A model generated the notes under the pieces. It saw only the letters and a list, made by a program, of their open reading frames with translations, searched no databases and was not told the DNA's origin. Position numbers and translations under genes: made by a program. Of a DNA stretch of 64,000 nucleotides, positions 9,350-18,848 are shown piece by piece. The DNA is from Indiicoccus explosivorum. GTDB taxonomy: Bacteria; Bacillota; Bacilli; Bacillales_A; Planococcaceae. The stretch's first letter is position 1. Every line of letters begins with the position of its first letter. Location of the stretch: contig NZ_NHTN01000007.1 of the NCBI RefSeq assembly GCF_002167005.1, forward strand, positions 1 through 64,000, given 5' to 3'.

Positions 9350-10144
9350 TCAGCCGCCGGTTCCGGTCCCTTCCATTTGCTGCGCTTCTGTCTGCTCTTC
9401 TCCCGGAATCGCATAAGGCTGGAAGAAAATTCCCACTTCCGCATCGATGATCCCTTTTTCCCCTTCAGGAAGCTGTGCGGCGATCTCCGGATAGTAATTG
9501 ACTTTTTCCGCGAGCGATCCCATAAGGACATGCACTTCATTACCGTCATTCATGTACAGTGTGACGGCCGCCGGTTTTTCCTCAGGAGACGTCTGGATGA
9601 CTTGGGAAATGAGCGGAAACACTTCTTGGTCCAGCTTTGCCAATTGGCCGGCGATCCGTTCTTTTGCTTTCTTTTCTTTGAATCCTGTCAGAAGCGGTCC
9701 TGTCTTTCCCTCAGTCGGCAGGTCAGCCGCATAGCCGTTGGCGAGCAGGAGCTGGTAGCCGGATTCCTGTTCAAGCAGACCCACATGGCTGAACTCTTCA
9801 ACGGATAATTCCACGGCTGTCAGCCAGTTCCTTTCCACTTCCGCCTGTTTAACCCAGTCCAGCTCTGTAAGCTTTTCCTGCACATCTTCAGGGTCGAATG
9901 ACCACATCGACTCTCCTTCAGTCAGCCCGCTGGCTTCGAGATAGACCTCTTCACCGAAGAGGTTCTCCCCTTCTATCGAAATGCTCCTGATTTTACTGTA
10001 AGGGGACTGGTTATAGACCAGGAGAATCAGCAGGATTAAAAGAATAACCAGCAAACCTGCGAATTTCCGGTTTGTCCTTTTCTTGCGGCGGTCACGTAAC
10101 TTCGGTATGCGTTCTTCAATATCGATCACTTTATCAGGTGTCAT
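9350..10144 (-). CDS. divIB: Cell division protein DivIB/FtsQ
   Basis: 264 residues: a basic cytoplasmic N-terminus, one transmembrane helix at about 28-45, an external POTRA domain (~50-118), a FtsQ/DivIB beta domain to about 235 and a short Gly/Pro/Glu-rich tail. It is part of the FtsL-DivIC-DivIB complex that controls septal PBP activity. It lies 17 bp after murD; the murG and murB genes found between these in B. subtilis are missing. Confidence 0.93.
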   Translation of the reverse strand: MTPDKVIDIEERIPKLRDRRKKRTNRKFAGLLVILLILLILLVYNQSPYSKIRSISIEGENLFGEEVYLEASGLTEGESMWSFDPEDVQEKLTELDWVKQAEVERNWLTAVELSVEEFSHVGLLEQESGYQLLLANGYAADLPTEGKTGPLLTGFKEKKAKERIAGQLAKLDQEVFPLISQVIQTSPEEKPAAVTLYMNDGNEVHVLMGSLAEKVNYYPEIAAQLPEGEKGIIDAEVGIFFQPYAIPGEEQTEAQQMEGTGTGG

Positions 10145-10161
10145 ACCGGCCGCTCCTTATC

Positions 10162-11526
10162 CTAAAAAATAGTATCATCAAGTTTGTAGACAGCCTCGAT
10201 GAATGCATTGCCCCGCAGTTCGAAATTTTCGTACTGGTCCCAGCTTGCACAAGCCGGTGACAGGAGGACAGTGTCTCCTTCAGAAGATAGGGAGACAGCC
10301 TTTTGCACTGCTTCATCCATATCGTCTGCAGCCGCTGTGTGTCCGACTCCGCAATCTTCTGCGAAGGCGATGAACCGTCCTGCAGTTTCCCCGATCGCCA
10401 CCACCGCCTTCACCCGGTCCATGAACGGCCGGAGCTCTTCAAACGAATGCCCCCTTTCCAGTCCGCCGGCGATCAAAATGATCCCAGACCGGAAAGCTTC
10501 GAGTGCATTCTTTGTCGCCAGTGCATTGGTTGCCTTAGAATCATTATAAAATTTCCGCCGGTTCCGTTCCACTACAAATTGCGTACGGTGTTCCACACCG
10601 CCGAAGGTCCTCAGTACACCGGTCACTGCGTCCGGGCCGCATCCCCATAGGAGCGCAGCGGCGGTAGCGGCGGCGGCATTCTCCAGGTTGTGGCGGCCGG
10701 CGAGCCGGATATCCGCCAGCCTGATCACCTCTTCCCCGTTCCAGTAGAGGGCTTTATCATCGGCGCTCATGCCGGCCTCTGTCCGTCCATTCAGCGTGAA
10801 CGGTACTTTTGCCGCCTGAGTGGTCTTAGCGAATGATGACAGCTCCGGCTGGTCGGCGTTATAAATGAGCCAGTCTTCAGGGGACTGATTCCGGGCAATC
10901 TTATACTTGGAATCGCGATAATCCTCGATGGTTCCGTGGTAATCAAGATGAGCCTCATAGATGTTCGTAATGATGGATATTTTCGGACGGAAATCTTCCG
11001 TGCCCTTCAGCTGGAACGAAGAAAGTTCGGTGACGATGACGCTGTCAGGCGGCGCCATTTCAGCGACCCCTGACGCAACTGTGCCGATATTGCCGGCGAC
11101 CAACGGCTTTTTCTGTCCCGCCTCGAGCATTTTGAAAAGCAGGGTCGTCGTGGTCGTTTTCCCGTTTGAGCCGGTTATTCCGATCATGGGCGCTTTGCTG
11201 ATCCGGTAAGCCAATTCGACTTCTGTCCATACCGGAATCCCTTTCGTTTCCGCCTGGCTGATGATCGGGTTGCTGTAGGGGATTCCGGGATTTTTGATGA
11301 TCAGTCCGAATCCTTCATCCAGCAGATCCTCAGGGTGGCGCCCGCAGATCACCGTAACGCCCATCCCGAGAAGCGCTTCCGCTTCCGGATTCTCCTTGAA
11401 CGGTCTGGAATCATTCACTGTCACGAAAGCGCCGAGCCTGTGGAGGACGGACGCGGCGGTGAAACCGCTTTTTGCAAGCCCGAGCACCAAAATCTTTTTC
11501 TGAAAAAATACCGATTGCCCTTCCAT
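10162..11526 (-). CDS. murD: UDP-N-acetylmuramoylalanine--D-glutamate ligase
   Basis: Cytoplasmic ligase that adds D-glutamate to UDP-MurNAc-L-Ala using ATP. 454 residues with the Mur ligase P-loop GITGSNGKTTTTTLL near residue 120, the central domain (ATELSSFQL-like VTELSSFQL and HLDYHGTIEDY) and the C-terminal domain (NDSKATNALATKNAL). Its ATG follows the mraY stop after a single base, a tight coupling typical of the cluster. Confidence 0.98.
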   Translation of the reverse strand: MEGQSVFFQKKILVLGLAKSGFTAASVLHRLGAFVTVNDSRPFKENPEAEALLGMGVTVICGRHPEDLLDEGFGLIIKNPGIPYSNPIISQAETKGIPVWTEVELAYRISKAPMIGITGSNGKTTTTTLLFKMLEAGQKKPLVAGNIGTVASGVAEMAPPDSVIVTELSSFQLKGTEDFRPKISIITNIYEAHLDYHGTIEDYRDSKYKIARNQSPEDWLIYNADQPELSSFAKTTQAAKVPFTLNGRTEAGMSADDKALYWNGEEVIRLADIRLAGRHNLENAAAATAAALLWGCGPDAVTGVLRTFGGVEHRTQFVVERNRRKFYNDSKATNALATKNALEAFRSGIILIAGGLERGHSFEELRPFMDRVKAVVAIGETAGRFIAFAEDCGVGHTAAADDMDEAVQKAVSLSSEGDTVLLSPACASWDQYENFELRGNAFIEAVYKLDDTIF

Positions 11527-11527
11527 A

Positions 11528-12493
11528 TCAAATGACCTCCAGCCATAACGCCAGAACCGCTGCGATCAGTCCGGCACTCCAAAAGATGGACACGACTTTC
11601 CATTCGGACCACCCGACCAGTTCAAAATGATGATGGATCGGGCTCATTTTGAAAATCCGTTTGTTTCTGAGTTTAAAACTCGCCACTTGCAGGATAACAG
11701 AAAGTGTCTCGATTACAAAAACAATACCGATCAGCAAGAGCAGCAGTTCAAGCTCCAGAAGCGCCGATAATACCGCCAATGCCCCGCCGAGGGCGAGAGA
11801 GCCTGTATCCCCCATAAACAGCTTTGCCGGAAACTTGTTGTGGACCAGAAAACCGAGCATGGCGCCGACGACAGCAAAAGCGAAAATGGAAATCCCGGCT
11901 TCTCCGCGGAACAGCGCCAAAAATCCGAAAGCGCCGAAAGCGGCGACGGATGTGCCGGCCACCAAGCCATCCAGGCCATCCGTCAGATTGACGGCGTTGG
12001 AAAATCCGACCATCCAGAAAATCAGGAACAGAACATAAACCCATGACAATTCAATCTCCCAATCGGTGAACGGAACACCGATGCCAGTATCGAATACATT
12101 GCGGAGAAGCAGGAAGGTGATGATGGCGATCCCGATCTGGGCAAGTAGTTTCTGCAGGGATGTCAGCCCCAGATTCCGCTTCATGACCACTTTTATGAAA
12201 TCATCCAGGAACCCGATGAGACCGAATCCTGTCAATGCGATCAGCAGGGCCGTCACTTCTGAAGTGAATACCCCCGCCAGCAGCGACACCGCCGCTGCGC
12301 TGATGATAATGACCGGCAGAAATACCGCTCCGCCCATCGTCGGTGTCCCGCTTTTCTTCTGATGGGATTCCGGTCCTTCTTCCCGGATGCTCTGACCGAA
12401 TTTCATTCTACGCAGAACCGGTATGAGGGCAGGCACTAACAGTGCCGTTCCGACAAATCCGATTGCCGCTGCTAATAAACTCATGCTTTCCAT
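11528..12493 (-). CDS. mraY: Phospho-MurNAc-pentapeptide transferase
   Basis: Makes lipid I by moving phospho-MurNAc-pentapeptide onto undecaprenyl phosphate. About 321 residues with ten hydrophobic helices, the substrate motif SIREEGPESHQKKSGTPTMGG, the aspartate motif GFLDDFIK, and NAVNLTDGLDGL. A TTG at 12505 would extend it by four codons, but it lies only 1 nt from the AAAGGAG SD; the ATG at 12491-12493 is at 13 nt and is preferred. The murE gene that normally precedes mraY is not here. Confidence 0.96.
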   Translation of the reverse strand: MESMSLLAAAIGFVGTALLVPALIPVLRRMKFGQSIREEGPESHQKKSGTPTMGGAVFLPVIIISAAAVSLLAGVFTSEVTALLIALTGFGLIGFLDDFIKVVMKRNLGLTSLQKLLAQIGIAIITFLLLRNVFDTGIGVPFTDWEIELSWVYVLFLIFWMVGFSNAVNLTDGLDGLVAGTSVAAFGAFGFLALFRGEAGISIFAFAVVGAMLGFLVHNKFPAKLFMGDTGSLALGGALAVLSALLELELLLLLIGIVFVIETLSVILQVASFKLRNKRIFKMSPIHHHFELVGWSEWKVVSIFWSAGLIAAVLALWLEVI

Positions 12494-12575
12494 AAATCTG
12501 CACAATCTCCTTTAACACAATCACGGAGCCGGGACTGTTGCAATCCAGTGCCCGGCCCCTGTAATTCATCTTTTA

Positions 12576-14810
12576 TTATTCTTGCGTCACGGCCGGTTCT
12601 TCCGCTCCGGTTTCAGCGGGAAGCCCTTCTTCCGGAGAGGGTTCCGTCAGCGTTTTATAGGCTTTTTCAGGAGCCGCGAGATCGACTTTCGCTTCCAGCC
12701 GCTCAGTGACCGGCGTTCCAGGTATCGGCGTCTGTTTCACTGCGAAGCCGTCCCCGCTGATTTCAAGCCTCAGTCCGCTCAATTGTCTATACTGGAGGAG
12801 ATGGCGTTTCGACCAGCCGCTGAAATCCGGAACCGTTTCTTTTCCGGAGGTCTTTAAGAAGACGCGCTCCCCTTCAGTAAGGGAAGTGCCGGGCTCCGGA
12901 AGCTGCGCCGCCACCTTACCTGGCGCACCGATGACAATCGCTTCCATGCCCTGTTCGGCGAGTCTGCCCTTCACTTCTTCCGAAGAAAGGCCGCTGTAAT
13001 CTTCCAGCTTCAGAAGCTCGGCTTCCTCGATTTTTTCAGGTTCTACATTCAGGTACTTGAGGCTGTTGTCTGTGACTGACTTGAAAATCTCCGATACCGG
13101 ATAGGATCCCTGTTCAGTATCTTCCAGTTCCGGCTGCTGGACTGCCACGTAAACAAGCAGCTGCGGGTCTTCCGCAGGGGCGAATCCGAGAAATGAGAAC
13201 AAGTAATTTTCCCGGCCGCCCATATATCCGCCGCCAGGCGCCGGTATTTGTGCGGTACCCGTTTTCCCTGCCACCCGGTAGTCCTCGAGGGCGAAGCGCT
13301 GGGCCGTCCCTTTTTCTGAAGTGACCGTCGATTCGAGGATTTCCAGCACTTTTTCAGCCGTCAGCGCTGTGACCGGCTGGTTCCCTCTCTCTGGATCATG
13401 CTGGAGGATGACTTCATCTGTATCAGGGTTCGTAATCTGATCGATGACGAACGGTTTCATCATGACGCCGCCGTTAGCGAAAGCGGATGCCGCCTGAACC
13501 ATCTGGATCGGTGTCACTGTGGACCCTTGCCCGAAAGTCAGCGCCAGGCGATCCATTGCATAGGTGTTCAGGATGATTCCTTCAGCCTCTTTTGGCAGAT
13601 CGATCCCCGTTTTTTCGCCGAAACCGAAAGATTTTACATATTCAACGAATGTTTCCGGTCCAATCTTTTCCAGCAAATAAGCCATCGAGACGTTCGAGGA
13701 CCGCTGGAATCCTTCCAAGAAGGAAATTTGCCCCCATCCGACCCAGTTATGGTCCCGGATCGTGTTGCTCGGCAAAGAATAGGAGCCGGACTGGTAAGTC
13801 GCTTCCGGATTCCAGACACCTTCCTCGATCGCCGCAGCCAACGTGAACATTTTCATTGGGGACCCCGGCTCGATGGTCAGCTGGATGATTTCATTCATCC
13901 AGTTCTCCGACAGCCCTTCCAGCGTATTTGGATTAAAGCTGGGCCGCTGGGACATAGCAAGGATTTCTCCGGTCTTCGGATCTGCTACGACCGCCATCAT
14001 CCGTTTCGGCGAGTACTCCTCTTCCGCACGGGTCATAGCATCTTCCAGGAAGTTCTGGATCGTTTTATCGAGTGTCAGCCGGATATCCGCCCCATCGACA
14101 GCCGGCGTGACTTTTGCATCGTTGCCGGGAAGCAGATATCCCCATGTGTCGGTTTTGAATTCCATTTTACCATCCGTGCCGGTCAGAACTTCGTTGTACG
14201 TCGCTTCCAGGCCCATTTTGCCGACGAATTTCACTTCTCCGTTCTCCAATTCTTCCTTCTGTGCGAATCCGATCAGGTGGGAAGCGAAAACACCGTTCGG
14301 ATAAAGCCTGGTCGAATCACGGATGAAGCCGACCCCGGGCAGGTCCTCTTCTTTGATCGCCAGCATTTCCGTATGGCTCAGTTCCCGGCCGGCAGCGCCG
14401 AATTCCACTTGATAGCGGCCTTTTTCAATACCTTCCCGGATCTGCTTCAAAAGCTGATTTTCATCGACCCCTAAGTGGCCGGCCAGCACTTGCGCCGTTT
14501 TTTCCGGATCTGTTACGTGACGCGGATATTCGGCGTTCTGGGTTGCCGCTTCACTTGTCACTGCAATCAGCCGATAAGCAAGCGTATCTTCCGCCAGAAC
14601 TTCTCCATTCCGGTCAAGGATCCGCCCGCGCTCTGCGGCCAGTTCTTCAGTATGGCTATATTTCTGGGCAGCTTTGACTGCCAGTTCTTGTCCTTCTACT
14701 TCACCGGTCGCCTGAATCGTGATCAGGCGTGTCAGCAAAATGAAAAAGAGCCCTGCAAAAAACACAAATAGCAGAAAGGCTCCCCATTGAAATCGAAAAA
14801 CTTTATTCAT
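12576..14810 (-). CDS. pbpB: Septal penicillin-binding protein 2B
   Basis: Class B transpeptidase of the divisome. 744 residues: one N-terminal membrane anchor (~10-30), dimerisation domain, transpeptidase domain with Ser317 in the SPMK motif, SSN at 371-373 and KTG at 516-518, then two PASTA domains (~600-660 and ~665-725) and a Pro/Glu-rich tail. It overlaps the ftsL stop by 4 bp (ATGA). There is no second PBP of SpoVD type after it, in keeping with a non-sporulating host. Confidence 0.97.
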   Translation of the reverse strand: MNKVFRFQWGAFLLFVFFAGLFFILLTRLITIQATGEVEGQELAVKAAQKYSHTEELAAERGRILDRNGEVLAEDTLAYRLIAVTSEAATQNAEYPRHVTDPEKTAQVLAGHLGVDENQLLKQIREGIEKGRYQVEFGAAGRELSHTEMLAIKEEDLPGVGFIRDSTRLYPNGVFASHLIGFAQKEELENGEVKFVGKMGLEATYNEVLTGTDGKMEFKTDTWGYLLPGNDAKVTPAVDGADIRLTLDKTIQNFLEDAMTRAEEEYSPKRMMAVVADPKTGEILAMSQRPSFNPNTLEGLSENWMNEIIQLTIEPGSPMKMFTLAAAIEEGVWNPEATYQSGSYSLPSNTIRDHNWVGWGQISFLEGFQRSSNVSMAYLLEKIGPETFVEYVKSFGFGEKTGIDLPKEAEGIILNTYAMDRLALTFGQGSTVTPIQMVQAASAFANGGVMMKPFVIDQITNPDTDEVILQHDPERGNQPVTALTAEKVLEILESTVTSEKGTAQRFALEDYRVAGKTGTAQIPAPGGGYMGGRENYLFSFLGFAPAEDPQLLVYVAVQQPELEDTEQGSYPVSEIFKSVTDNSLKYLNVEPEKIEEAELLKLEDYSGLSSEEVKGRLAEQGMEAIVIGAPGKVAAQLPEPGTSLTEGERVFLKTSGKETVPDFSGWSKRHLLQYRQLSGLRLEISGDGFAVKQTPIPGTPVTERLEAKVDLAAPEKAYKTLTEPSPEEGLPAETGAEEPAVTQE

Positions 14811-15166
14811 TGACCCGGCACTACCTTCACGTTTTGCTCGTTGAGCGTCAGTCCGAGGGCTTTCGCTTCCGACCAGATGCGCTCATATGTAGAAAGTTCA
14901 CCAATCTGAACCGTCAAGTCCGAATTTTGTCGCTGCACTTCTTCAGTTGCCTGCTCGATCGATTGGATCTCCTGCGCTCCCGCGCGGATGGATGCTTCAT
15001 TCTGGATGATCAGGATCGAACTGAAGATAAACATTGCCAGAAAGGCCGCATAGAGGATTTTCTCTCCCTTTGTAACCAGTTTCTTCTTTCTGACAGGCTG
15101 CCGTACCGGCGTCTCCTGTGGGAGCGGCTGGCGGATGAACGGCTGCTGTTTTGCATGTAAAGCCAT
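14807..15166 (-). CDS. ftsL: Cell division protein FtsL
   Basis: Small bitopic divisome protein, 119 residues: basic cytoplasmic part (~1-38, RKKKLVTKGEK), one transmembrane helix (~39-58) and an external leucine-zipper-like coiled coil (~65-110). The low sequence identity usual for FtsL makes position decisive: it lies between rsmH and pbpB and overlaps pbpB by 4 bp. Confidence 0.92.
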   Translation of the reverse strand: MALHAKQQPFIRQPLPQETPVRQPVRKKKLVTKGEKILYAAFLAMFIFSSILIIQNEASIRAGAQEIQSIEQATEEVQRQNSDLTVQIGELSTYERIWSEAKALGLTLNEQNVKVVPGQ

Positions 15167-15245
15167 TTGAACACGTCCCTCTCTCTTTAATTCCCATGAA
15201 TACTGTCATTTGTCTCTGTCTATTTTATGTCTTTCATGATGTCGT

Positions 15246-16184
15246 TTATGACTGGATTTTTTCTGCAATACGCAATTTCGCCGAACGGGAGCGGTTGTTC
15301 ACCGCCAGTTCTTGGTCATCCGGCACAATCGGTTTTCGGGTGATAAGTTTCAGTTTCGGTTCCAGCCCATGCGGAATCATTGGCATGTTCGGCGGAAGTT
15401 CGGGCAAAGAAGCCGCTTCTTTGAATAAGGTCTTTGTCAGCCTGTCTTCGAGTGAATGGAACGTGATAACGGAGATCCGCCCTTTCACATTCAAAAGATC
15501 GATCGCATCCAGGATGGATGTCTCAGCTGCTCCTAATTCATCATTCACAGCAATGCGGATTGCCTGAAAGATCCGTTTGGCGGGGTGTCCCCCTTTTCTC
15601 CTTGCCGGTGCCGGTATCCCCTCTTTGATCAGGTCAACCAGCTCGCCTGTCGTTTGGATCGGTGATTTTTCACGTGCCGATTCGATCTTTCTGGCGATTT
15701 GTTTGGAGAACTTCTCTTCACCGTAGCGATAGAAAATCCGGACAAGTTCTTCATATGGCCAATCGTTGACAACTTCGTAAGCACTTAATTCCTGTGACTG
15801 ATCCATGCGCATATCTAGCGGTGCATCATGGTGGTAGCTGAACCCTCGTTCCGGCGTATCCAATTGAGGCGAGGATACACCTAGATCGTACATGACTCCG
15901 TCTACTCCGGTGACACCGCGCAGGGCCAGTTCTTCTTTAAGGAACTTGAAATTGGAATGGATGAATGTGATGCGGTCGGCATAAGGGGCGAGAAACTCCT
16001 GTGCATGGCGCAGTGCGTCCGCGTCCTGGTCAAAGCAATACAAATGGCCGTCGGACGAGAGCTGCTGCACAAGGTGCATGCTGTGCCCCGCACCGCCAAG
16101 CGTGCAATCCACATATATTCCATCCGGGCGGATGTTCAGACCCTCTACGGTCTCTTCAAGTAAAACCGTCGTATGGCTGAACAT
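15246..16184 (-). CDS. rsmH: 16S rRNA (cytosine1402-N4)-methyltransferase
   Basis: SAM-dependent methylation of C1402 in the ribosomal P site. 312 residues; the start [15 protein letters not shown] and SAM-binding [12 protein letters not shown] are the family signature, followed by [17 protein letters not shown] and the C-terminal [13 protein letters not shown]. It is the second gene of the mraZ operon, 20 bp downstream of mraZ. Confidence 0.98.
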   Translation of the reverse strand: MFSHTTVLLEETVEGLNIRPDGIYVDCTLGGAGHSMHLVQQLSSDGHLYCFDQDADALRHAQEFLAPYADRITFIHSNFKFLKEELALRGVTGVDGVMYDLGVSSPQLDTPERGFSYHHDAPLDMRMDQSQELSAYEVVNDWPYEELVRIFYRYGEEKFSKQIARKIESAREKSPIQTTGELVDLIKEGIPAPARRKGGHPAKRIFQAIRIAVNDELGAAETSILDAIDLLNVKGRISVITFHSLEDRLTKTLFKEAASLPELPPNMPMIPHGLEPKLKLITRKPIVPDDQELAVNNRSRSAKLRIAEKIQS

Positions 16185-16204
16185 TCGATTCCCTCCGTTC
16201 CGGC

Positions 16205-16636
16205 TTAGATGTCAAAATCAATCAGTTCTTCTGCAATGTCGTTGAATGAGTCTTCGGATTCTGTGAAGTATGTTTCCCAGGCATCCTGTGACCAAATTTC
16301 AAAGCGGTTCGATACCCCGAGGATCACGCAGTCTTTTTCAAGATTCGCAAAGGCGCGGAGTGTCGGCGGTATATTCACACGTCCTTGTTTGTCCAACTCC
16401 ACTTCCGTGGCGCCGGAAAAAAAGAACCTGGTGAATGCACGCGCATCGCGCTTCGTGACGGGAAGGGCTTTCAATTTATCTTCCATCTTCCGCCACTCAT
16501 CCATCGGATAACCGAATAAGCAATTGTCAAGGCCCCGGGTGATGACAAATGCATCACCGAGCAGTTCACGGAACTTGGCAGGCACGATCAAACGGCCTTT
16601 CGAATCAACCGTATGCTGATACTCGCCCATGAACAT
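16205..16636 (-). CDS. mraZ: Transcriptional regulator MraZ
   Basis: AbrB-fold DNA-binding protein that represses its own division and wall operon. 143 residues with two tandem MraZ/SpoVT-AbrB repeats; the motif [14 protein letters not shown] is in the first and [15 protein letters not shown] in the second. The open frame extends to 16681, but the ATG at 16634-16636 ([11 protein letters not shown]) matches the family start and has a GAAGG SD; the longer frame would run into the operator. Confidence 0.97.
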   Translation of the reverse strand: MFMGEYQHTVDSKGRLIVPAKFRELLGDAFVITRGLDNCLFGYPMDEWRKMEDKLKALPVTKRDARAFTRFFFSGATEVELDKQGRVNIPPTLRAFANLEKDCVILGVSNRFEIWSQDAWETYFTESEDSFNDIAEELIDFDI

Positions 16637-16667
16637 GACCTTCACCCCGCTTATTGTGTTTAATGTA

Positions 16668-16691
16668 CCACAATCCACCACTCTCTACCAC
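16668..16691 (-). promoter_or_regulatory. Candidate MraZ operator: three GTGG repeats 10 bp apart
   Basis: On the minus strand GTGG occurs at 16688-16691, 16678-16681 and 16668-16671, exactly 10 bp apart and on one face of the helix, ending 31 bp before the mraZ ATG. MraZ is known to bind direct repeats of this kind near its own promoter. A possible promoter lies just upstream (TTGAAA, minus strand, near 16709-16714), but its -10 is not convincing. Confidence 0.75.
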
Positions 16692-16751
16692 TTGTTTTTA
16701 CAAGTTTTCTTGAATGTTTCAAAAATATTTTGCTTTTTTACCGAATAAACA

Positions 16752-16779
16752 GAAAAAAAGCCCGCAGCAGGCGGACTTA
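16752..16779 (-). terminator. Terminator after bshC
   Basis: Stem AGTCCGC with GCGGGCT around a 5-nt loop, then a run of seven T on the minus strand. It insulates the mraZ operon from bshC. Confidence 0.85.
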
Positions 16780-16784
16780 TTAGC

Positions 16785-18401
16785 TCAAAGACAAATGATT
16801 TTGTGTTTTTCGTCATAATTGAACGGTAATTTCAGCAAATCCGTTACAAGATCCGGACCATACAGATTCAAATATGGAACCGGCGGGTAAATCCGCTCCT
16901 GAAGACTCCCTTTCGGCAGCAGTTCATGCTCGATCGCCCGGTAATGGCCGATACGGGTCTCGTGCTGCCTCTCCACTTCCAAGGCGAGTTTCCGACGGAG
17001 AAATTCCGTCTGTTTCAAATGGATGGCCAAGTTTTTTTCGGCTGTGGGCCGCAACCCGCTGCTGACCTGCGCCACTTCCTCGATTATGTTTTCGTATCTG
17101 CTCTCAATTTCCGTTTCAAGGGACCGGATCAGTCGCTCGGTGCCCGTTTCCCGGATTTCTTGAAGGAACTGCTCTCTTTTTTGCGCCGCTTCCCCTCCAG
17201 CAATGACGCCGGCTGCCGACATTCCGTACCTGGCCAGCAGTTTACCGGTGCGCGGCGAGATAAAGGTCATACTCAAGCGCGGCATGACTACAGGCATTTC
17301 CAGCCCCGTGCAGCGGAAGGCGTTTTTCAGGGCCGCCCAGTAGGCGATTTCTCCCGGCCCGCCGATAAATCCAAGAACCGGAAACACCATTTCCTGCATC
17401 AGCGGACGTGTCACGACGTTATTGCTCAGCCTTTCGGGTTCCGTTTCCGCGACCTCTAGAAGCGCTTCCGCAGTCATCCGCTGTTTCCCAGCCACGAACT
17501 CATTTCCGTCGCGCTCAAGAAGCATACGCTGCCCCCGCTGTTCGATAAATAAATTCGCGGCATTCGGCGCGGCTTCCAGCATCCCCGGATAGCCCGCCCC
17601 GATGAGCCGCTGTTCATCCCACCAGACAGCTTCCGCGATATCCGGCGCCCGGCGTATCAGCTCTTTGAAAAAAGGGCGCTCATACTGCCGAAGGGCCGGA
17701 TCAGCGGCGTCCATGAACAGGAGCCCCGATTCCGAAAAAAGCCAGTTCATGGCGGAAGCGAAAAAATCGGTGAACGTCTCCGATTCCCGAAAAAGCTCGC
17801 GGAACTTACCGAAAACCTCTCTCGAATGAGCCGTCTCCGGCAGATTCCTGAAATAGGCAGCCATCGTTTCGCCGATCCGTTCTTTGTTCATGCCTGCCGC
17901 TGAAGCACTTTTCCTGCCATATTCAAGATGCGGGAAATTGAGCTTATCCACGCGCTGGTCTAAATCCTGATAAACATGGGCGATTTCAGCAAAATCGTGG
18001 TCCTCTCCGGCAATCCAGAATAGCGGAACTACTTTTCTTCCCAGCTCTTCCGTCGCTTTTTGCGCCAGCACAATGGCCGAAACGGCTTTATGGACCGTAT
18101 AGAGAGGGCCGGTGAACAGTCCTGCCTGCTGACCGGCGATGATGAGCGGAGCGCCATCCCGGAACTGGCCCAGGGTTTCCTCGGCCGCCGCTGATTTTCC
18201 AAACCGTCCCATGTACTCTCCAATGATGCAGCTGAGGGTTTCCCTGTCCGCCGGATGCCGGCTGACGGTGCGGTGATACCGTTCTTTCAGCGAAGCCATT
18301 ACCGGCTCATATTCAAAAAAGTCCAGAAGGTTCCTGTCTCCTGTTATGTAATCATTCATCAGCTTGGATGCCGGCGCGATGAATTGTTCTTCGAGCTCCA
18401 T
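16785..18401 (-). CDS. bshC: Bacillithiol biosynthesis cysteine-adding enzyme BshC
   Basis: Last step of synthesis of bacillithiol, the low-molecular-weight thiol of Firmicutes: cysteine is added to GlcN-malate. About 538 residues, with the Rossmann-type core (PLIIAGQQAGLFTGPLYTVH, PLFWIAGEDHDFAEI) and a C-terminal coiled coil. The longest frame begins with TTG at 18437; the ATG at 18399-18401 has a GAAGGGA SD at 9 nt and is preferred. It lies upstream of mraZ, as in related Bacillales. Confidence 0.96.
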   Translation of the reverse strand: MELEEQFIAPASKLMNDYITGDRNLLDFFEYEPVMASLKERYHRTVSRHPADRETLSCIIGEYMGRFGKSAAAEETLGQFRDGAPLIIAGQQAGLFTGPLYTVHKAVSAIVLAQKATEELGRKVVPLFWIAGEDHDFAEIAHVYQDLDQRVDKLNFPHLEYGRKSASAAGMNKERIGETMAAYFRNLPETAHSREVFGKFRELFRESETFTDFFASAMNWLFSESGLLFMDAADPALRQYERPFFKELIRRAPDIAEAVWWDEQRLIGAGYPGMLEAAPNAANLFIEQRGQRMLLERDGNEFVAGKQRMTAEALLEVAETEPERLSNNVVTRPLMQEMVFPVLGFIGGPGEIAYWAALKNAFRCTGLEMPVVMPRLSMTFISPRTGKLLARYGMSAAGVIAGGEAAQKREQFLQEIRETGTERLIRSLETEIESRYENIIEEVAQVSSGLRPTAEKNLAIHLKQTEFLRRKLALEVERQHETRIGHYRAIEHELLPKGSLQERIYPPVPYLNLYGPDLVTDLLKLPFNYDEKHKIICL

Positions 18402-18473
18402 GCGCAAAATTCCCTTCATCAAAACATTCAATTCCAATATAGCACTCCCACCGGCACATGAGAAAAAATCAGC

Positions 18474-18848
18474 TTATCGGAACATGCCCGCTATGAACAG
18501 AATTGTCCCGGCGGTCCAGATCAGGACATAAGCGGAGAACAGCACTAAAAAATAAACCCGCCACGTCTTGCGGAAATAGATAAATACATCGAGCTCTTTC
18601 GTCCGCTTCCATTCGGCATAAAGCAGGATAATGGCTGTCAAAACAGCGCCGATGGCAGTCAGGGAGAAAAATGGCAGTTGCCAGAGTGCTTCCACCGAGA
18701 GCGGGACGGCAGCAAACAGGATAAACGTGGCGGCGTCGGCCGCTGCGCCTGCCGGCCGTTTTTTCCTCGTAAACTTTGAACGCAGCAAAAAATATACCGG
18801 CAGAGGGACCACCATGACTACAGCCCCGATCATTTTCCATAAATCCAT
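18474..18848 (-). CDS. DUF3397 family membrane protein
   Basis: 124 residues and four predicted transmembrane segments (about 5-22, 38-55, 58-78, 98-120). It belongs by appearance and position (between panE and bshC) to the DUF3397 family, which has no known function. Its ATG abuts the panE stop codon, with a GAGGTGG SD inside the end of panE, so the two are translationally linked. Confidence 0.8.
   Translation of the reverse strand: MDLWKMIGAVVMVVPLPVYFLLRSKFTRKKRPAGAAADAATFILFAAVPLSVEALWQLPFFSLTAIGAVLTAIILLYAEWKRTKELDVFIYFRKTWRVYFLVLFSAYVLIWTAGTILFIAGMFR

Noticed and set aside
13398-14474. Plus-strand open frame of 358 codons
   Set aside because: Fully antisense to pbpB; composition of a shadow frame.
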